This document shows positions 10,179-17,961 of a DNA stretch of 64,000 nucleotides, in pieces. The position numbers were made by a program, and so were the translations under genes. The DNA is taken from assembly GCA_038230515.1 (NCBI GenBank), contig JBBRND010000013.1:1-64000 (forward strand), written 5' to 3'. The notes beneath the pieces are model-generated. The model was not told the origin of the DNA and ran no database searches. It was given only the letters and a program-made list of their open reading frames with translations. This DNA is from JAPLDB01 sp038230515 (GTDB lineage Bacteria > Bacteroidota > Bacteroidia > AKYH767-A > 2013-40CM-41-45). Within the stretch, counting starts at the first letter, position 1. Every line of letters starts with the position of its first letter.

Positions 10179-10374
10179 AAAGTTTGTTGATTGATAAGTT
10201 GGGCTAATTTAGAAGAAATTATTTGTACGAAAAATATCCTTTCCTGTAAAAAAAACTTCTAAACGATTTAATTAAATAAAGCGTGAAACCGTTCACTTGA
10301 TACAGTATAACATTTTTTACTTTCGCATCAGTAAATTGATATAAGTAACAAAGTCACTATATTGATTCGCGCTA

Positions 10375-10887
10375 ATGATAAAGTTTAAAACCACTATTCA
10401 AAAGTTCGGAGAGCAGGGAGAGAAAACCGGATGGACCTACATTGTAGTTCCTGCTGATGTTGCAGAAAAGTTGTGTCCAGGAAACAGAAGAGGATTTCGT
10501 ACAAAAGGAAAACTTGACGCCCATAAATTTTCAGGTAAGAGTTTAATACCATTGGGCAAGGGGGAGTTTATTTTTACTGTTGACTCTCAAATCCGCAAAG
10601 CAATCGGTAAACGGTTTGGAGCAATGGTTATTCTTCAAATAGAATATGATAAATCAGAATACCAGCTCAACGGAGAGTTTATGGAATGTTTGAGCGATGA
10701 ACCCGAAGCATTAAAGTTTTTCAAAACATTGCCCGCATCTCATCAACGTTACTATTCAAAATGGATTGAAGGGGCAAAAACAGAATCAACCAAAGCGAAA
10801 CGCATTGCTCAATCCATCACCGGCTTTTTAAGAAAGCAGGGTTTTCCTGAAATGATGAGGTGGAATAAAGCGAATAAACAATTGTAA
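10375..10887 (+). CDS. DUF1905 plus YdeI/OmpD-associated domain protein
   Basis: A 170-residue soluble protein. Residues ~1-95 look like the small beta-barrel DUF1905 domain (GWTYIVVPADVAEKL, RRGFRTKGKLD, FIFTVDSQIRKAIGKRFG). Residues ~105-165 match the bacteriocin-protection YdeI/OmdA helical domain, with the signature LPASHQRYYSKWIEGAKTES followed by KAKRIAQSI. The biochemical function of the family is not established. A -7-like TACTTTCG lies at 10318-10325, about 50 bases before the start. It is followed by a convergent HAD phosphatase 12 bases away. Confidence 0.88.
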   Translation: MIKFKTTIQKFGEQGEKTGWTYIVVPADVAEKLCPGNRRGFRTKGKLDAHKFSGKSLIPLGKGEFIFTVDSQIRKAIGKRFGAMVILQIEYDKSEYQLNGEFMECLSDEPEALKFFKTLPASHQRYYSKWIEGAKTESTKAKRIAQSITGFLRKQGFPEMMRWNKANKQL

Positions 10888-10899
10888 GATGAAAATGAG

Positions 10900-11598
10900 T
10901 TAAAGAATTTTCTTCAACTCAATCAGCGATTCAATTTCGTGCGTAACCTTTTCAAAGTGTGAAATTTTTTTTGGGTTGAAATAAACCCCATCCCACCCTG
11001 CTCTCTTTGCACCAAGCACATCCACTTCAAGTCCATCACCAATCATCAGGCACTCTTCCGTCTTTGCTTTGGCTGATTCAAGCGCGTAATAAAAAATATT
11101 CAGGTCCGGTTTCTTGAAACCAACATGTTCTGAAATAAAAATGTTTTTGAAAAATTTCCGGATCCCTGTTCCATCAAGTTTTACGTACTGCGCTTCATGA
11201 AATCCGTTGGTTATGATATGTAAGGAATATTTTGGTTGAAGATATTCAAGTACTTCTACTGCATCAGGGAAAAGATGATTTCTTTTTGGAGCAGCGTTTA
11301 CATAATCATCGGAAAGTTTTTGCGAAACGGAATCTGAAACTTCAACACCAATATCCCAAAAGGTAAACTCAAATCTTTTGCTGCGCAGTGTATCCTTATC
11401 AATTTTACCCAAGCGGTATTGTTCCCACATCATCAGGTTGCGTTCCTGGTATTTCAGGATAAATTGTTCTGCTGATTCAATTCCGAAATCTCCTAGCTTA
11501 TATTTCTCATACAACTCATGTAATGTTTCAGCTGAGTTGCGGTCAAAATCCCATAGTGTATTATCGAGATCGAAAAAGATGTGCTTGTACTTTTTCAC
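10900..11598 (-). CDS. yjjG: HAD-family YjjG-type noncanonical pyrimidine nucleotidase
   Basis: A 232-residue HAD phosphatase. Motif I is FFDLDNTLWDF, with catalytic Asp10 and Asp12. Motif II is the threonine in LHIITNGFHEAQ. Motif III is the lysine in GFKKPDLNIF, and motif IV is the acidic pair in MIGDGLEVDVLGAKRAGWDG. The helical cap between motifs I and II and the TLWDFDRNS phrasing match the YjjG/YfnB subgroup, which dephosphorylates noncanonical pyrimidine nucleotides and so keeps them out of DNA. It converges with the YdeI-like gene and sits 24 bases upstream of nothing on its own strand; the next leftward gene (11623-12189) lies on its 5' side and may be co-transcribed. Confidence 0.88.
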   Translation of the reverse strand: MKKYKHIFFDLDNTLWDFDRNSAETLHELYEKYKLGDFGIESAEQFILKYQERNLMMWEQYRLGKIDKDTLRSKRFEFTFWDIGVEVSDSVSQKLSDDYVNAAPKRNHLFPDAVEVLEYLQPKYSLHIITNGFHEAQYVKLDGTGIRKFFKNIFISEHVGFKKPDLNIFYYALESAKAKTEECLMIGDGLEVDVLGAKRAGWDGVYFNPKKISHFEKVTHEIESLIELKKIL

Positions 11599-11622
11599 AG
11601 AAAAAATTCTGATCTGAAATTT

Positions 11623-12189
11623 CTATTTTATGATTTCAGGAATGTTGCGCACATGTGTCAATTCAAATATTGAAGTAAGCAATAGAGACCAGCAGGTGAT
11701 TGAGATGAGCATGTACAATAAAATTTTCTTATTGTTTGTCTCAAAGCGTGCCATGATAAAAGTTCCGATTGGAATCGAGAAGATGATGGGGGTAAGAGCG
11801 GCAAGTCCCACGAGCCCGTAGGTTTGCCAGATTTTAATGATTCTCCTGTTGCGCGGAGTAAAAACTTTTTTCTTCCTTGGATTATTTGTAAGCACATAAT
11901 CGTACTGAATTTTTATAGGTCCACTAACATCCACTACCGGATCATCAAAAATTTTATTTTGATTGAAAACATGAAAGTAACGTGCCCGTAACCTCCTGTA
12001 CAATTTCAAAATCCACTTGCTTAAATATAAAAACACCCACACACCCAACATTCCACCAAAAATGGAAAAAAGGTTCGTTTCAAAGAAAGTGAAATCATAA
12101 TTTTCATTCAGGTAAACGAATGAAGGCCCCAGCGAAAATTTTACGCTACTGATTAAAATTACGGATAATATTTTCAGGAATTCTTCCAA
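11623..12189 (-). CDS. Hypothetical membrane protein, possibly small multidrug-export-like
   Basis: A 188-residue protein with about four hydrophobic segments: ILSVILISSVKFSLGPSFVY, LFSIFGGMLGVWVFLYLS, TYGLVGLAALTPIIFSIPIG and a C-terminal ILLYMLISITCWSLLLTSIF. A basic, proline-rich cytoplasmic loop with NNPRKKKVFTPRNRR lies between helices 2 and 3. The glycine- and proline-rich third helix with TPIIFSIPIGTF recalls the putative small multidrug export family and related DedA-like re-entrant proteins, but this is only a resemblance. It lies 24 bases upstream of the YjjG-type gene on the same strand, so the two may be transcribed together. Confidence 0.6.
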   Translation of the reverse strand: MEEFLKILSVILISSVKFSLGPSFVYLNENYDFTFFETNLFSIFGGMLGVWVFLYLSKWILKLYRRLRARYFHVFNQNKIFDDPVVDVSGPIKIQYDYVLTNNPRKKKVFTPRNRRIIKIWQTYGLVGLAALTPIIFSIPIGTFIMARFETNNKKILLYMLISITCWSLLLTSIFELTHVRNIPEIIK

Positions 12190-12260
12190 GCTGCTGTTGC
12201 GTTTAGAGAATGAATAACAAAATTAATAAGAGGAAGTTTGAATGAAAGCAAAACAGAAAA

Positions 12261-12908
12261 TTAAATTTTCATTCCGTAAGCAAGGTCACCCGCATCGCCA
12301 AGACCTGGAACAATGTACGCCTGTGCAGTAAGTTCTTCGTCAATAGCGCCCGCCCAAATCGTAATGTTGGCCGAGAGATGCCGCTTGACATATTCAATAC
12401 CTTGTATGCTTGCAAGCGCACTCACAATGTGCGTGTGTGAAGGAATTCCTTTTTCCATAAGCGCTTTGTAAGTCATCGCGATTGATGAACCTGTTGCCAG
12501 CATTGGATCGCAAAGGATAAGGACACGGTCGTCAAGAGAAGGGCTTGAAACATATTCAAGTTTGATGTCAAAACTTCCATCTTTGTGATGTTTTCGATAT
12601 GCACTGATGAAAGCATTGTCGGCATGATCAAAGAAATTTAATATTCCCTGGTGGAGTGGCATTCCTGCACGAAGAATAGTTCCTACAATCGGCTGCTCTT
12701 TCAAAACAGGAACTTCTGCAATGCCGAGGGGAGTGGTAACTTCACGAACTACGTATTCCAGCGACTTACTTATTTCGTATGCGAAAATTTCACCCATACG
12801 TTCAAGATTTTTTCTGAAACGCATCCTGTCCTTCTGAATTTCCACATCGCGGATTTCACTCAGGTATTGATTGATGATGGAACTGTTATGACTGAGATTG
12901 TGAACCAT
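12261..12908 (-). CDS. upp: Uracil phosphoribosyltransferase
   Basis: This enzyme salvages uracil by joining it to PRPP to make UMP. The 215-residue length is normal. The PRPP-binding loop VLILCDPMLATGSSIAMTYK is clear. The C-terminal uracil-binding signature (VPGLGDAGDLAYGM) is intact, as is the flap region VGTILRAGMPLHQGILNFF. The gene is the last of a leftward group (polysaccharide deacetylase, GNAT-like, upp) and starts 15 bases after its upstream neighbour ends, suggesting one transcript. No separate promoter is apparent. Confidence 0.95.
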   Translation of the reverse strand: MVHNLSHNSSIINQYLSEIRDVEIQKDRMRFRKNLERMGEIFAYEISKSLEYVVREVTTPLGIAEVPVLKEQPIVGTILRAGMPLHQGILNFFDHADNAFISAYRKHHKDGSFDIKLEYVSSPSLDDRVLILCDPMLATGSSIAMTYKALMEKGIPSHTHIVSALASIQGIEYVKRHLSANITIWAGAIDEELTAQAYIVPGLGDAGDLAYGMKI

Positions 12909-12923
12909 AATTTTCTTTAGCAG

Positions 12924-13832
12924 TTACTTTAACCATTTCAGCAGCAATGGTAAATTATTTTTTCTGATTTGTAAATATACAACTTCCTTCGAACCGAAAC
13001 TTTTGTAGAAGCGGGCAAGTCCGGCATCCATTGATCCCTCGAAATCAAGTTGCATATTGTCAGGGCAATGCGATTGAATAAAGTGATTTATGATAAAAGT
13101 CATTGCCCCGGATTCTTTTGCTTTCTCACCAGTTGCGGAGAAAAGAAAAATGTATTCATGATTTGACTGAAGAAAAATTGCTCCCGCATCGAGTTTGCTG
13201 TCAATCTCAACGCCTACTTTTGAGATCAGATTTCTTTTACTTCCCTCTTCAACAATTTTTTGCAAAGTCAGGAAATCTTTTTCTTTCAGCGTTTCTAATT
13301 CTTTGCCGCGATTGGATTTAAAAAGATCAATCAAAGATTTTATTTCAAAATCATTTGTGATTGAAAGAGAATTTTGCTGAGCGCGTTTCAGATTTCTCTT
13401 AAGGTTATCAGAATAATTTTTTAAAATTGATTCGTAAGGTTGATTCAGATCAAGATGATGTGTCAGCCGTTCAGAAATTCTAAAACCATTTTTCGAAATT
13501 CTGTTCGCGTGATTCAGTTGAATCTCTATTAAGCGAAACCAATTTGGAATAGCAAAAAGAAATTTATCGGATCGCTCTTCCGTTAATTCTTCCTCTGAAA
13601 AAACTCCAAGTTGCTGATTGAAGAACGGCTGATGAAGATACCTGATCCCATACTTCTTTCGCCATGTAAGAGGGAACACAGCGGAATAATCATCCTCTGT
13701 CAATGCGTCCCAACCGGGAGAAACAATATCAAGATACCATGACTTTGCATACACCATTCCATTCGCGCTTGTATCAACCGCAGCATCCCACTTTACAAAA
13801 TCAATCTCCTCATGTTTAAGGTAACGAATCAT
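12924..13832 (-). CDS. GNAT/FemAB-like acyltransferase of unknown substrate
   Basis: A 302-residue soluble protein starting MIRYLKHEEIDFVKWD. It reads like the double-GNAT-fold acetyltransferase_6/FemAB-like proteins: a central region NYSDNLKRNLKRAQQNSL and a second half ending in LDFEGSMDAGLARFYKSFGS, the usual signature of this fold (compare DFEGS...FK..FG). The chosen ATG at 13832 overlaps the stop of the preceding deacetylase as ATGA, the typical translational-coupling arrangement; an earlier in-frame start at 13883 would overlap by 55 bases and is less likely. The neighbouring polysaccharide deacetylase suggests a role in modifying an extracellular glycan or peptide, which is inference. 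Confidence 0.75.
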   Translation of the reverse strand: MIRYLKHEEIDFVKWDAAVDTSANGMVYAKSWYLDIVSPGWDALTEDDYSAVFPLTWRKKYGIRYLHQPFFNQQLGVFSEEELTEERSDKFLFAIPNWFRLIEIQLNHANRISKNGFRISERLTHHLDLNQPYESILKNYSDNLKRNLKRAQQNSLSITNDFEIKSLIDLFKSNRGKELETLKEKDFLTLQKIVEEGSKRNLISKVGVEIDSKLDAGAIFLQSNHEYIFLFSATGEKAKESGAMTFIINHFIQSHCPDNMQLDFEGSMDAGLARFYKSFGSKEVVYLQIRKNNLPLLLKWLK

Positions 13833-15133
13833 GAAGCGGCAATCTTTACCATTTGAAAACACAAATCTTTCCAACCAACCCACGGATGAATTTCGCTCAG
13901 CGATTCATTATGCCAGAGTGAGATAAAAGTTCCGTCAACTGCGCGCACTTCATCAACAAGAGATTTAATCATGTTCAGCGCTTCTTCCGGTTTTACTTTT
14001 AAGTAGTATTTGAAAGTTGCATCCATTAAAACAAATGGATGAATACGAAGTTTGGTTGTTATCTCACGATCGAGATCATAAAATAAAAATGAAGAACAGG
14101 TGCTTGCCCTGAAACCTACGTCACCTGCATGTCCCATTGAGTAGTCATCGGTGATATCGTACTCGATTAAATTTCGATAAGTGACAGGAAATTTCAGCAT
14201 CAAAAAATGTTGCCGGCTTTTGGTAACATCTCTTCGGATTATTTTTCGAAGGCGACTTTTTTCAGTAGAGATTTTTTCGGGAAATGTATTTGAGGCATAC
14301 GAAGGATGAATGCCGCACTCATTGTAATCGGCAATATGTTTAATAAGTGACTGAAGTTTTTTGCTCGTTACAGGAACATTCTTGTCGTTCTCTGCATAAT
14401 CGCCAAGAAGGAAAAAGTAAATGCACTTCAACTCATACTCCTGTTGAAGCTGATTGAGATCATCGTAAGTGTCATACGGATCGTGTTTCGTTTCCAGCAA
14501 AACTGAAATGCGGTTTATAAATGCTTTTAATTCTAATTTGAAAAAACTTCTTGCTAATGCTCCGGTTGTTCTTACAATTCCTTTTTCTTTGAAAGCGTAG
14601 GCATTGTCAATGTCAATCGTGGAGATGTATTGATAAGACTTTTCTGGAAATACAAGTTGTTGAAACCTCTTTTGCAGAATCTCTTTAATTCTCTTTGCCC
14701 AGATATCGATCAATGGTTTTTGCAGAAAACCTTTCTTCCACGCCAAACTTTCTTTTACATCAAAACGATCGTGAGAATCCCTTTGATGAGGTAGGTATTC
14801 TTCGTAACGGCTTACGAGATAAAATGCAGCCGCAAACGGATCAAACGGAAAATCATATTTAGGATGTGTAGCGAAAAATGCTTTTGAATTTTCCCAATCG
14901 AAAACAGAAATATCCTGTGCGTGGATTCCTTTTTCAAAAAGTAATTTAGTTGAGAAGAAAAAAAACTCATCGCCTACGGGCGATTCGGAATAAGAAAATT
15001 TCGGCAGATCACTTTTCTTAAACTCATCCGGTTGATGAGTAAGCTGATATTTGATTCCAAGAATCTCTTTGAAAATAAAATTGAACGTATAAAGAAGTCG
15101 GGGAGTGGAAGAAGAAGTGTAGATCAGAATCAT
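13829..15133 (-). CDS. Polysaccharide deacetylase family protein
   Basis: A 434-residue cytosolic-looking protein without a signal peptide. The C-terminal two-thirds resemble a NodB-type carbohydrate esterase fold. STIDIDNAYAFKEKG supplies the usual N-terminal Asp motif, CGIHPSYASN is the histidine motif, and FVLMDATFKYY and FISLWHNESLS form the later motifs. The N-terminal ~130 residues (ending FPFDPFAAAFYLVSRYEEYL) form the domain found in Bacteroidota homologues annotated as polysaccharide deacetylase family. It is translationally coupled by a 4-base overlap to the GNAT-like gene, with upp next. Substrate unknown; probably an envelope or exopolysaccharide component. Confidence 0.82.
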   Translation of the reverse strand: MILIYTSSSTPRLLYTFNFIFKEILGIKYQLTHQPDEFKKSDLPKFSYSESPVGDEFFFFSTKLLFEKGIHAQDISVFDWENSKAFFATHPKYDFPFDPFAAAFYLVSRYEEYLPHQRDSHDRFDVKESLAWKKGFLQKPLIDIWAKRIKEILQKRFQQLVFPEKSYQYISTIDIDNAYAFKEKGIVRTTGALARSFFKLELKAFINRISVLLETKHDPYDTYDDLNQLQQEYELKCIYFFLLGDYAENDKNVPVTSKKLQSLIKHIADYNECGIHPSYASNTFPEKISTEKSRLRKIIRRDVTKSRQHFLMLKFPVTYRNLIEYDITDDYSMGHAGDVGFRASTCSSFLFYDLDREITTKLRIHPFVLMDATFKYYLKVKPEEALNMIKSLVDEVRAVDGTFISLWHNESLSEIHPWVGWKDLCFQMVKIAAS

Positions 15134-15181
15134 TAAATCAATCTGTGTTTTTCTGAATAACGAGTAACATATAACTTTTCT

Positions 15182-15868
15182 TCACAGCATCCCCTCATCA
15201 GCAAAACTGAAATAAGAATTTTGTGCAACAATGATGTGATCAAGCACAGAAATCTCCAGCACTTTTCCAGCGGCAGATAATTTTTTTGTGAGAGAAATAT
15301 CCTGTTCACTCGGTTTGGTAAACCCGCTCGGGTGATTGTGTCCAAGAATAACTCCGCTTGCTTTTGCATCCAGTGCTGATTTGAAAACAATTTTCGGATC
15401 AACAACAGTTCCTGACATTCCTCCCGAACTCACCTGGTGTTTTCCGGTCACCACATTGGCGCGGTTCAAAAACAAAACCCAGAATTCTTCGTGATGATTG
15501 TCTGCCATCATTCCGTAAAAGATATCGAAAGCATCTTTGCTTGTAGTAATCTGTTCGCGTTTTACTTTGTCATCTGTTTTTCTTCTCCGCCCAAGTTCCA
15601 GCGCAGCAATTATCGAAATTGCTTTTGCCTCCCCGATGCCTTTGTATTTCATGAGGTCATGAATACTCAACTTGCTCAACTCATTCAGATTATTTTCTGC
15701 GCCTGAAAGAATCCGTTTGGAAAGTTCAACGGCAGTTTCTTCCGCATTACCCGAGCTGATCAGAATCGCAATCAACTCCGCATCGCTGAGTACATGCTTT
15801 CCTTTCAGCATCAGCTTTTCGCGCGGACGATCTTCCTCTGCCCAGGATTTGATAGTGAAATGTTCCAT
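15182..15868 (-). CDS. radC: RadC-family JAB/MPN domain protein
   Basis: A 228-residue protein. The N-terminal half has a UPF0758 helix-hairpin-helix region (MKYKGIGEAKAISIIAALEL). The C-terminal half is a JAMM metalloprotease-like domain with the metal motif GHNHPSGFTKPSEQD. RadC was once linked to DNA repair, but its real role is unknown. An in-frame start at 15928 would place the N terminus inside the rpsT terminator, so the internal ATG at 15868, giving MEHFTIKSWAEEDRPREKL, is chosen; that is where the family normally begins. The gene lies downstream of rpsT on the same strand, behind the terminator. Confidence 0.93.
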   Translation of the reverse strand: MEHFTIKSWAEEDRPREKLMLKGKHVLSDAELIAILISSGNAEETAVELSKRILSGAENNLNELSKLSIHDLMKYKGIGEAKAISIIAALELGRRRKTDDKVKREQITTSKDAFDIFYGMMADNHHEEFWVLFLNRANVVTGKHQVSSGGMSGTVVDPKIVFKSALDAKASGVILGHNHPSGFTKPSEQDISLTKKLSAAGKVLEISVLDHIIVAQNSYFSFADEGML

Positions 15869-15890
15869 GCAAATATTTTGTCCGAAGGTA

Positions 15891-15925
15891 TAAAAAACAA
15901 AAGCCCCTCGAAAAACGAAGGGCTT
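15891..15925 (-). terminator. Rho-independent terminator of rpsT
   Basis: On the minus strand AAGCCCTTCG-TTTTT-CGAGGGGCTT forms a 10-pair stem with one G-U pair, followed by TTGTTTTTT. It lies 20 bases past the rpsT stop and separates rpsT from radC. Confidence 0.9.
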
Positions 15926-15944
15926 CAAAAAATATTTTTAGAGA

Positions 15945-16199
15945 TTACTTGGCATGATTCACATGTATAGCCAACTCGCTCTTTAAGTTAGCAGCTTTGT
16001 TCTTATGAATTACACTCTTCTTTGCTAGGCGGTCAAGCATGGATGAAAGAGAAGGAAGTTGCTTTTTAGCTTCAGCTTTGTCGCTAAGTGCCAAAAACTT
16101 CTTCATTGCTGAACGAAGTGTCTTATGCTGATAGCGGTTACGCTCGTTGCGGGTTTCTGTCTGACGGATTCTTTTAATTGCGGACTTGTGATTTGCCAT
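15945..16199 (-). CDS. rpsT: 30S ribosomal protein S20
   Basis: An 84-residue, very basic protein beginning MANHKSAIKRIRQTETRNER, the classic S20 N terminus. The three-helix pattern continues with SAMKKFLALSDKAEAKKQLP and a KKSVIHKNKAANLKS segment. S20 is a primary 16S-binding protein of the small subunit. It has its own near-perfect promoter at 16226-16256 and its own terminator at 15891-15925, so it is a single-gene transcript. Confidence 0.97.
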   Translation of the reverse strand: MANHKSAIKRIRQTETRNERNRYQHKTLRSAMKKFLALSDKAEAKKQLPSLSSMLDRLAKKSVIHKNKAANLKSELAIHVNHAK

Positions 16200-16225
16200 T
16201 TTTCTATTTTCAATTTTTGGGACGG

Positions 16226-16256
16226 CAAATATACAATCATCGTTCTATTTGACAAA
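16226..16256 (-). promoter_or_regulatory. Promoter of rpsT (TTTG-N19-TATATTTG)
   Basis: On the minus strand TTTG (16253-16256) is followed after exactly 19 bases by TATATTTG (16226-16233), an exact match to the Bacteroidota primary-sigma consensus TTTG-N19-TAnnTTTG. Transcription should start around 16219, about 20 bases before the rpsT ATG. Confidence 0.85.
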
Positions 16257-16338
16257 TACTTTTTCAATTATCAGAAAAGAGCGATTATGCTCAATAATAA
16301 CCCATTCATGCAACCTGTTCAAAGGGGTATTTAATTGT

Positions 16339-16346
16339 TATTTTTG
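16339..16346 (+). promoter_or_regulatory. Putative -7 element upstream of the paaH-like gene
   Basis: TATTTTTG matches TAnnTTTG and lies 18 bases before the ATG at 16365. No good -33 box is seen. Its position excludes the upstream in-frame TTG at 16335 as the start. Confidence 0.5.
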
Positions 16347-16364
16347 CCGCCTTTCAGAGGTAAA

Positions 16365-17528
16365 ATGGACAAAATAAAATTAGGGGTGATAGGTGCCGGA
16401 ACCATGGGCAGCGGTATTGCGCAGGTTGCTGCCACGGCAGGTCATGAAACACTTCTTTTTGATACCGACCCCAAAATGGTTCTGAAGGCAAAGAAAGGCC
16501 ACGCTGATACAATGGCTAAACTGGTGGATAAGGGAAAGCTTTCAAAAGATGCGGCAGATAAAATTCTTTCCCTGATTCAATATGTTTCCTCTCCGAATGA
16601 GTTTTCGGAATGTGGTTTGGTGATTGAAGCCATTGTAGAAAATGCCGACATCAAGCAAAAACTCTTTAATGATCTTGAAAAAATCGTTGAGGTAGATTGC
16701 ATACTTGCAACTAACACTTCTTCTTTATCAGTTACCTCCATTGCTTCCGTTTGCAACAAACAGGAGCGTGTGATCGGAATCCACTTTTTTAATCCTGCTC
16801 CGCTGATGCCGTTGGTAGAAATTATCAAAGGCATTGCGACTGATTCTCAGATTGAAAAGAGAACGAAAGAAATTATTGACGGGCTTGGAAAAACAACGGT
16901 GCTTGCAAAAGATACTCCCGGATTTATTGTGAACAGGATTGCGAGACCGTTTTATGGAGAGTCCATCCGCATTTACGAAGAAGGAATTGCTGACTTTGCA
17001 ACAATTGACTGGACCATGCGCGAACACAGTTTCAAAATGGGGGCGTTTGAGTTGATGGACTTAATAGGCAACGACATTAATTACACAGTTACAGAAACCG
17101 TTTGGTCGCAATTCTTTTTTGATGCACGTTACAAACCATCGCTTACTCAAAAAAGATTGTTCGAAGCAAAACGTTTCGGAAGAAAAACAAAGCAAGGGTA
17201 TTATAGTTATGCTGAAGGAAGTGTAATGCCTGAGCCAAAGAAAGATTCAGCGCTTGGAGAAAGAATATTCATACGTATATTATCAATGCTCATCAACGAA
17301 GCAACCGATGCGCTTTATCTGGGAATTGCATCAAAGGAAGATATTGATCTGGCGATGACTAAGGGCGTAAATTATCCTAAGGGGTTATTAAAATGGTGCG
17401 ATGAGATAGGCGCAGAGAAAGTCCTAAATGTGCTGAGTGAATTGAAAGAAGAATATTCAGAAGACCGTTATCGCCCCAGTGTGCTGCTGAAAAGAATGGT
17501 GAAAGAGCAAAAGAAATTTTATGAGTAA
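16365..17528 (+). CDS. paaH: 3-hydroxyacyl-CoA dehydrogenase (PaaH/Hbd type)
   Basis: A 387-residue NAD-dependent dehydrogenase. The Rossmann motif GAGTMG is at residues 10-15. The catalytic histidine lies in VIGIHFFNPAPLMPLVEII, preceded by ATNTSSLSV. The C-terminal dimerisation region appears twice (GAFELMDLIGNDINYTV and a second copy ending AMTKGVNYPKGLLKWCDEIG), as in PaaH-type enzymes rather than the shorter Hbd. It oxidises 3-hydroxyadipyl-CoA or similar acyl-CoAs. It overlaps the PaaI-like thioesterase by 8 bases and is followed by a PaaJ/PcaF-like thiolase, so the set fits the last steps of phenylacetate breakdown. The exact substrate is inferred from context. Confidence 0.88.
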   Translation: MDKIKLGVIGAGTMGSGIAQVAATAGHETLLFDTDPKMVLKAKKGHADTMAKLVDKGKLSKDAADKILSLIQYVSSPNEFSECGLVIEAIVENADIKQKLFNDLEKIVEVDCILATNTSSLSVTSIASVCNKQERVIGIHFFNPAPLMPLVEIIKGIATDSQIEKRTKEIIDGLGKTTVLAKDTPGFIVNRIARPFYGESIRIYEEGIADFATIDWTMREHSFKMGAFELMDLIGNDINYTVTETVWSQFFFDARYKPSLTQKRLFEAKRFGRKTKQGYYSYAEGSVMPEPKKDSALGERIFIRILSMLINEATDALYLGIASKEDIDLAMTKGVNYPKGLLKWCDEIGAEKVLNVLSELKEEYSEDRYRPSVLLKRMVKEQKKFYE

Positions 17529-17952
17529 AGAAAAAGATAATGTACTTGCCAAGCGTGTCGTTGATCACATGTATGACAACGACAAATTCAGCCAGTGGCT
17601 TGGCATTGAGCGGATCAAAATTGAACAAGGTCATTGCATTCTGAAAATGAAAGTGCGAGAAGAAATGGTTAATGGTTTTGGAATTGCACATGGAGGAGTT
17701 GCTTTTTCATTTGCTGACAGTGCGCTTGCATTTGCTTCGAATGCATACGGAAGATTGAGTGTAGCGCTTGATTGCGCGATTAACTTTTCTGTCGCAGTAA
17801 AAGTGGGTGATGAGTTGACAGCAACAGCTAATGAATTCAGCCTGACAAATAAAACAGGAACTTATCTTATTGAAGTCACCAATCAAAGAAATGAGAAGGT
17901 TGCTTTCTTTAAAGGAACAGTTTACAGAACGAGTAAGGAGTACAACGTTTAA
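17521..17952 (+). CDS. paaI: PaaI-type hotdog-fold acyl-CoA thioesterase
   Basis: A 143-residue single hotdog domain. The hallmark FGIAHGGVAFSFADSALAFA contains the conserved HGG and the catalytic aspartate on the central helix. The following ALDCAINFSVAVKVGDELTA and YLIEVTNQRNEKVAFFKGTV complete the fold. PaaI removes CoA from stalled phenylacetate-pathway intermediates and so protects the CoA pool. It starts inside the end of the dehydrogenase gene (8-base overlap) and ends 9 bases before the thiolase start, which indicates one polycistronic message. Confidence 0.9.
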   Translation: MSKEKDNVLAKRVVDHMYDNDKFSQWLGIERIKIEQGHCILKMKVREEMVNGFGIAHGGVAFSFADSALAFASNAYGRLSVALDCAINFSVAVKVGDELTATANEFSLTNKTGTYLIEVTNQRNEKVAFFKGTVYRTSKEYNV

Positions 17953-17961
17953 TTGCAAAAA

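Noticed and set aside
13829..13883. A longer start (13883) for the GNAT-like gene
   Set aside because: It would overlap the upstream gene by 55 bases, while the ATG at 13832 makes a normal ATGA coupling overlap.
15868..15928. A longer start (15928) for radC
   Set aside because: It would begin in the rpsT terminator; RadC proteins begin at the internal methionine chosen here.
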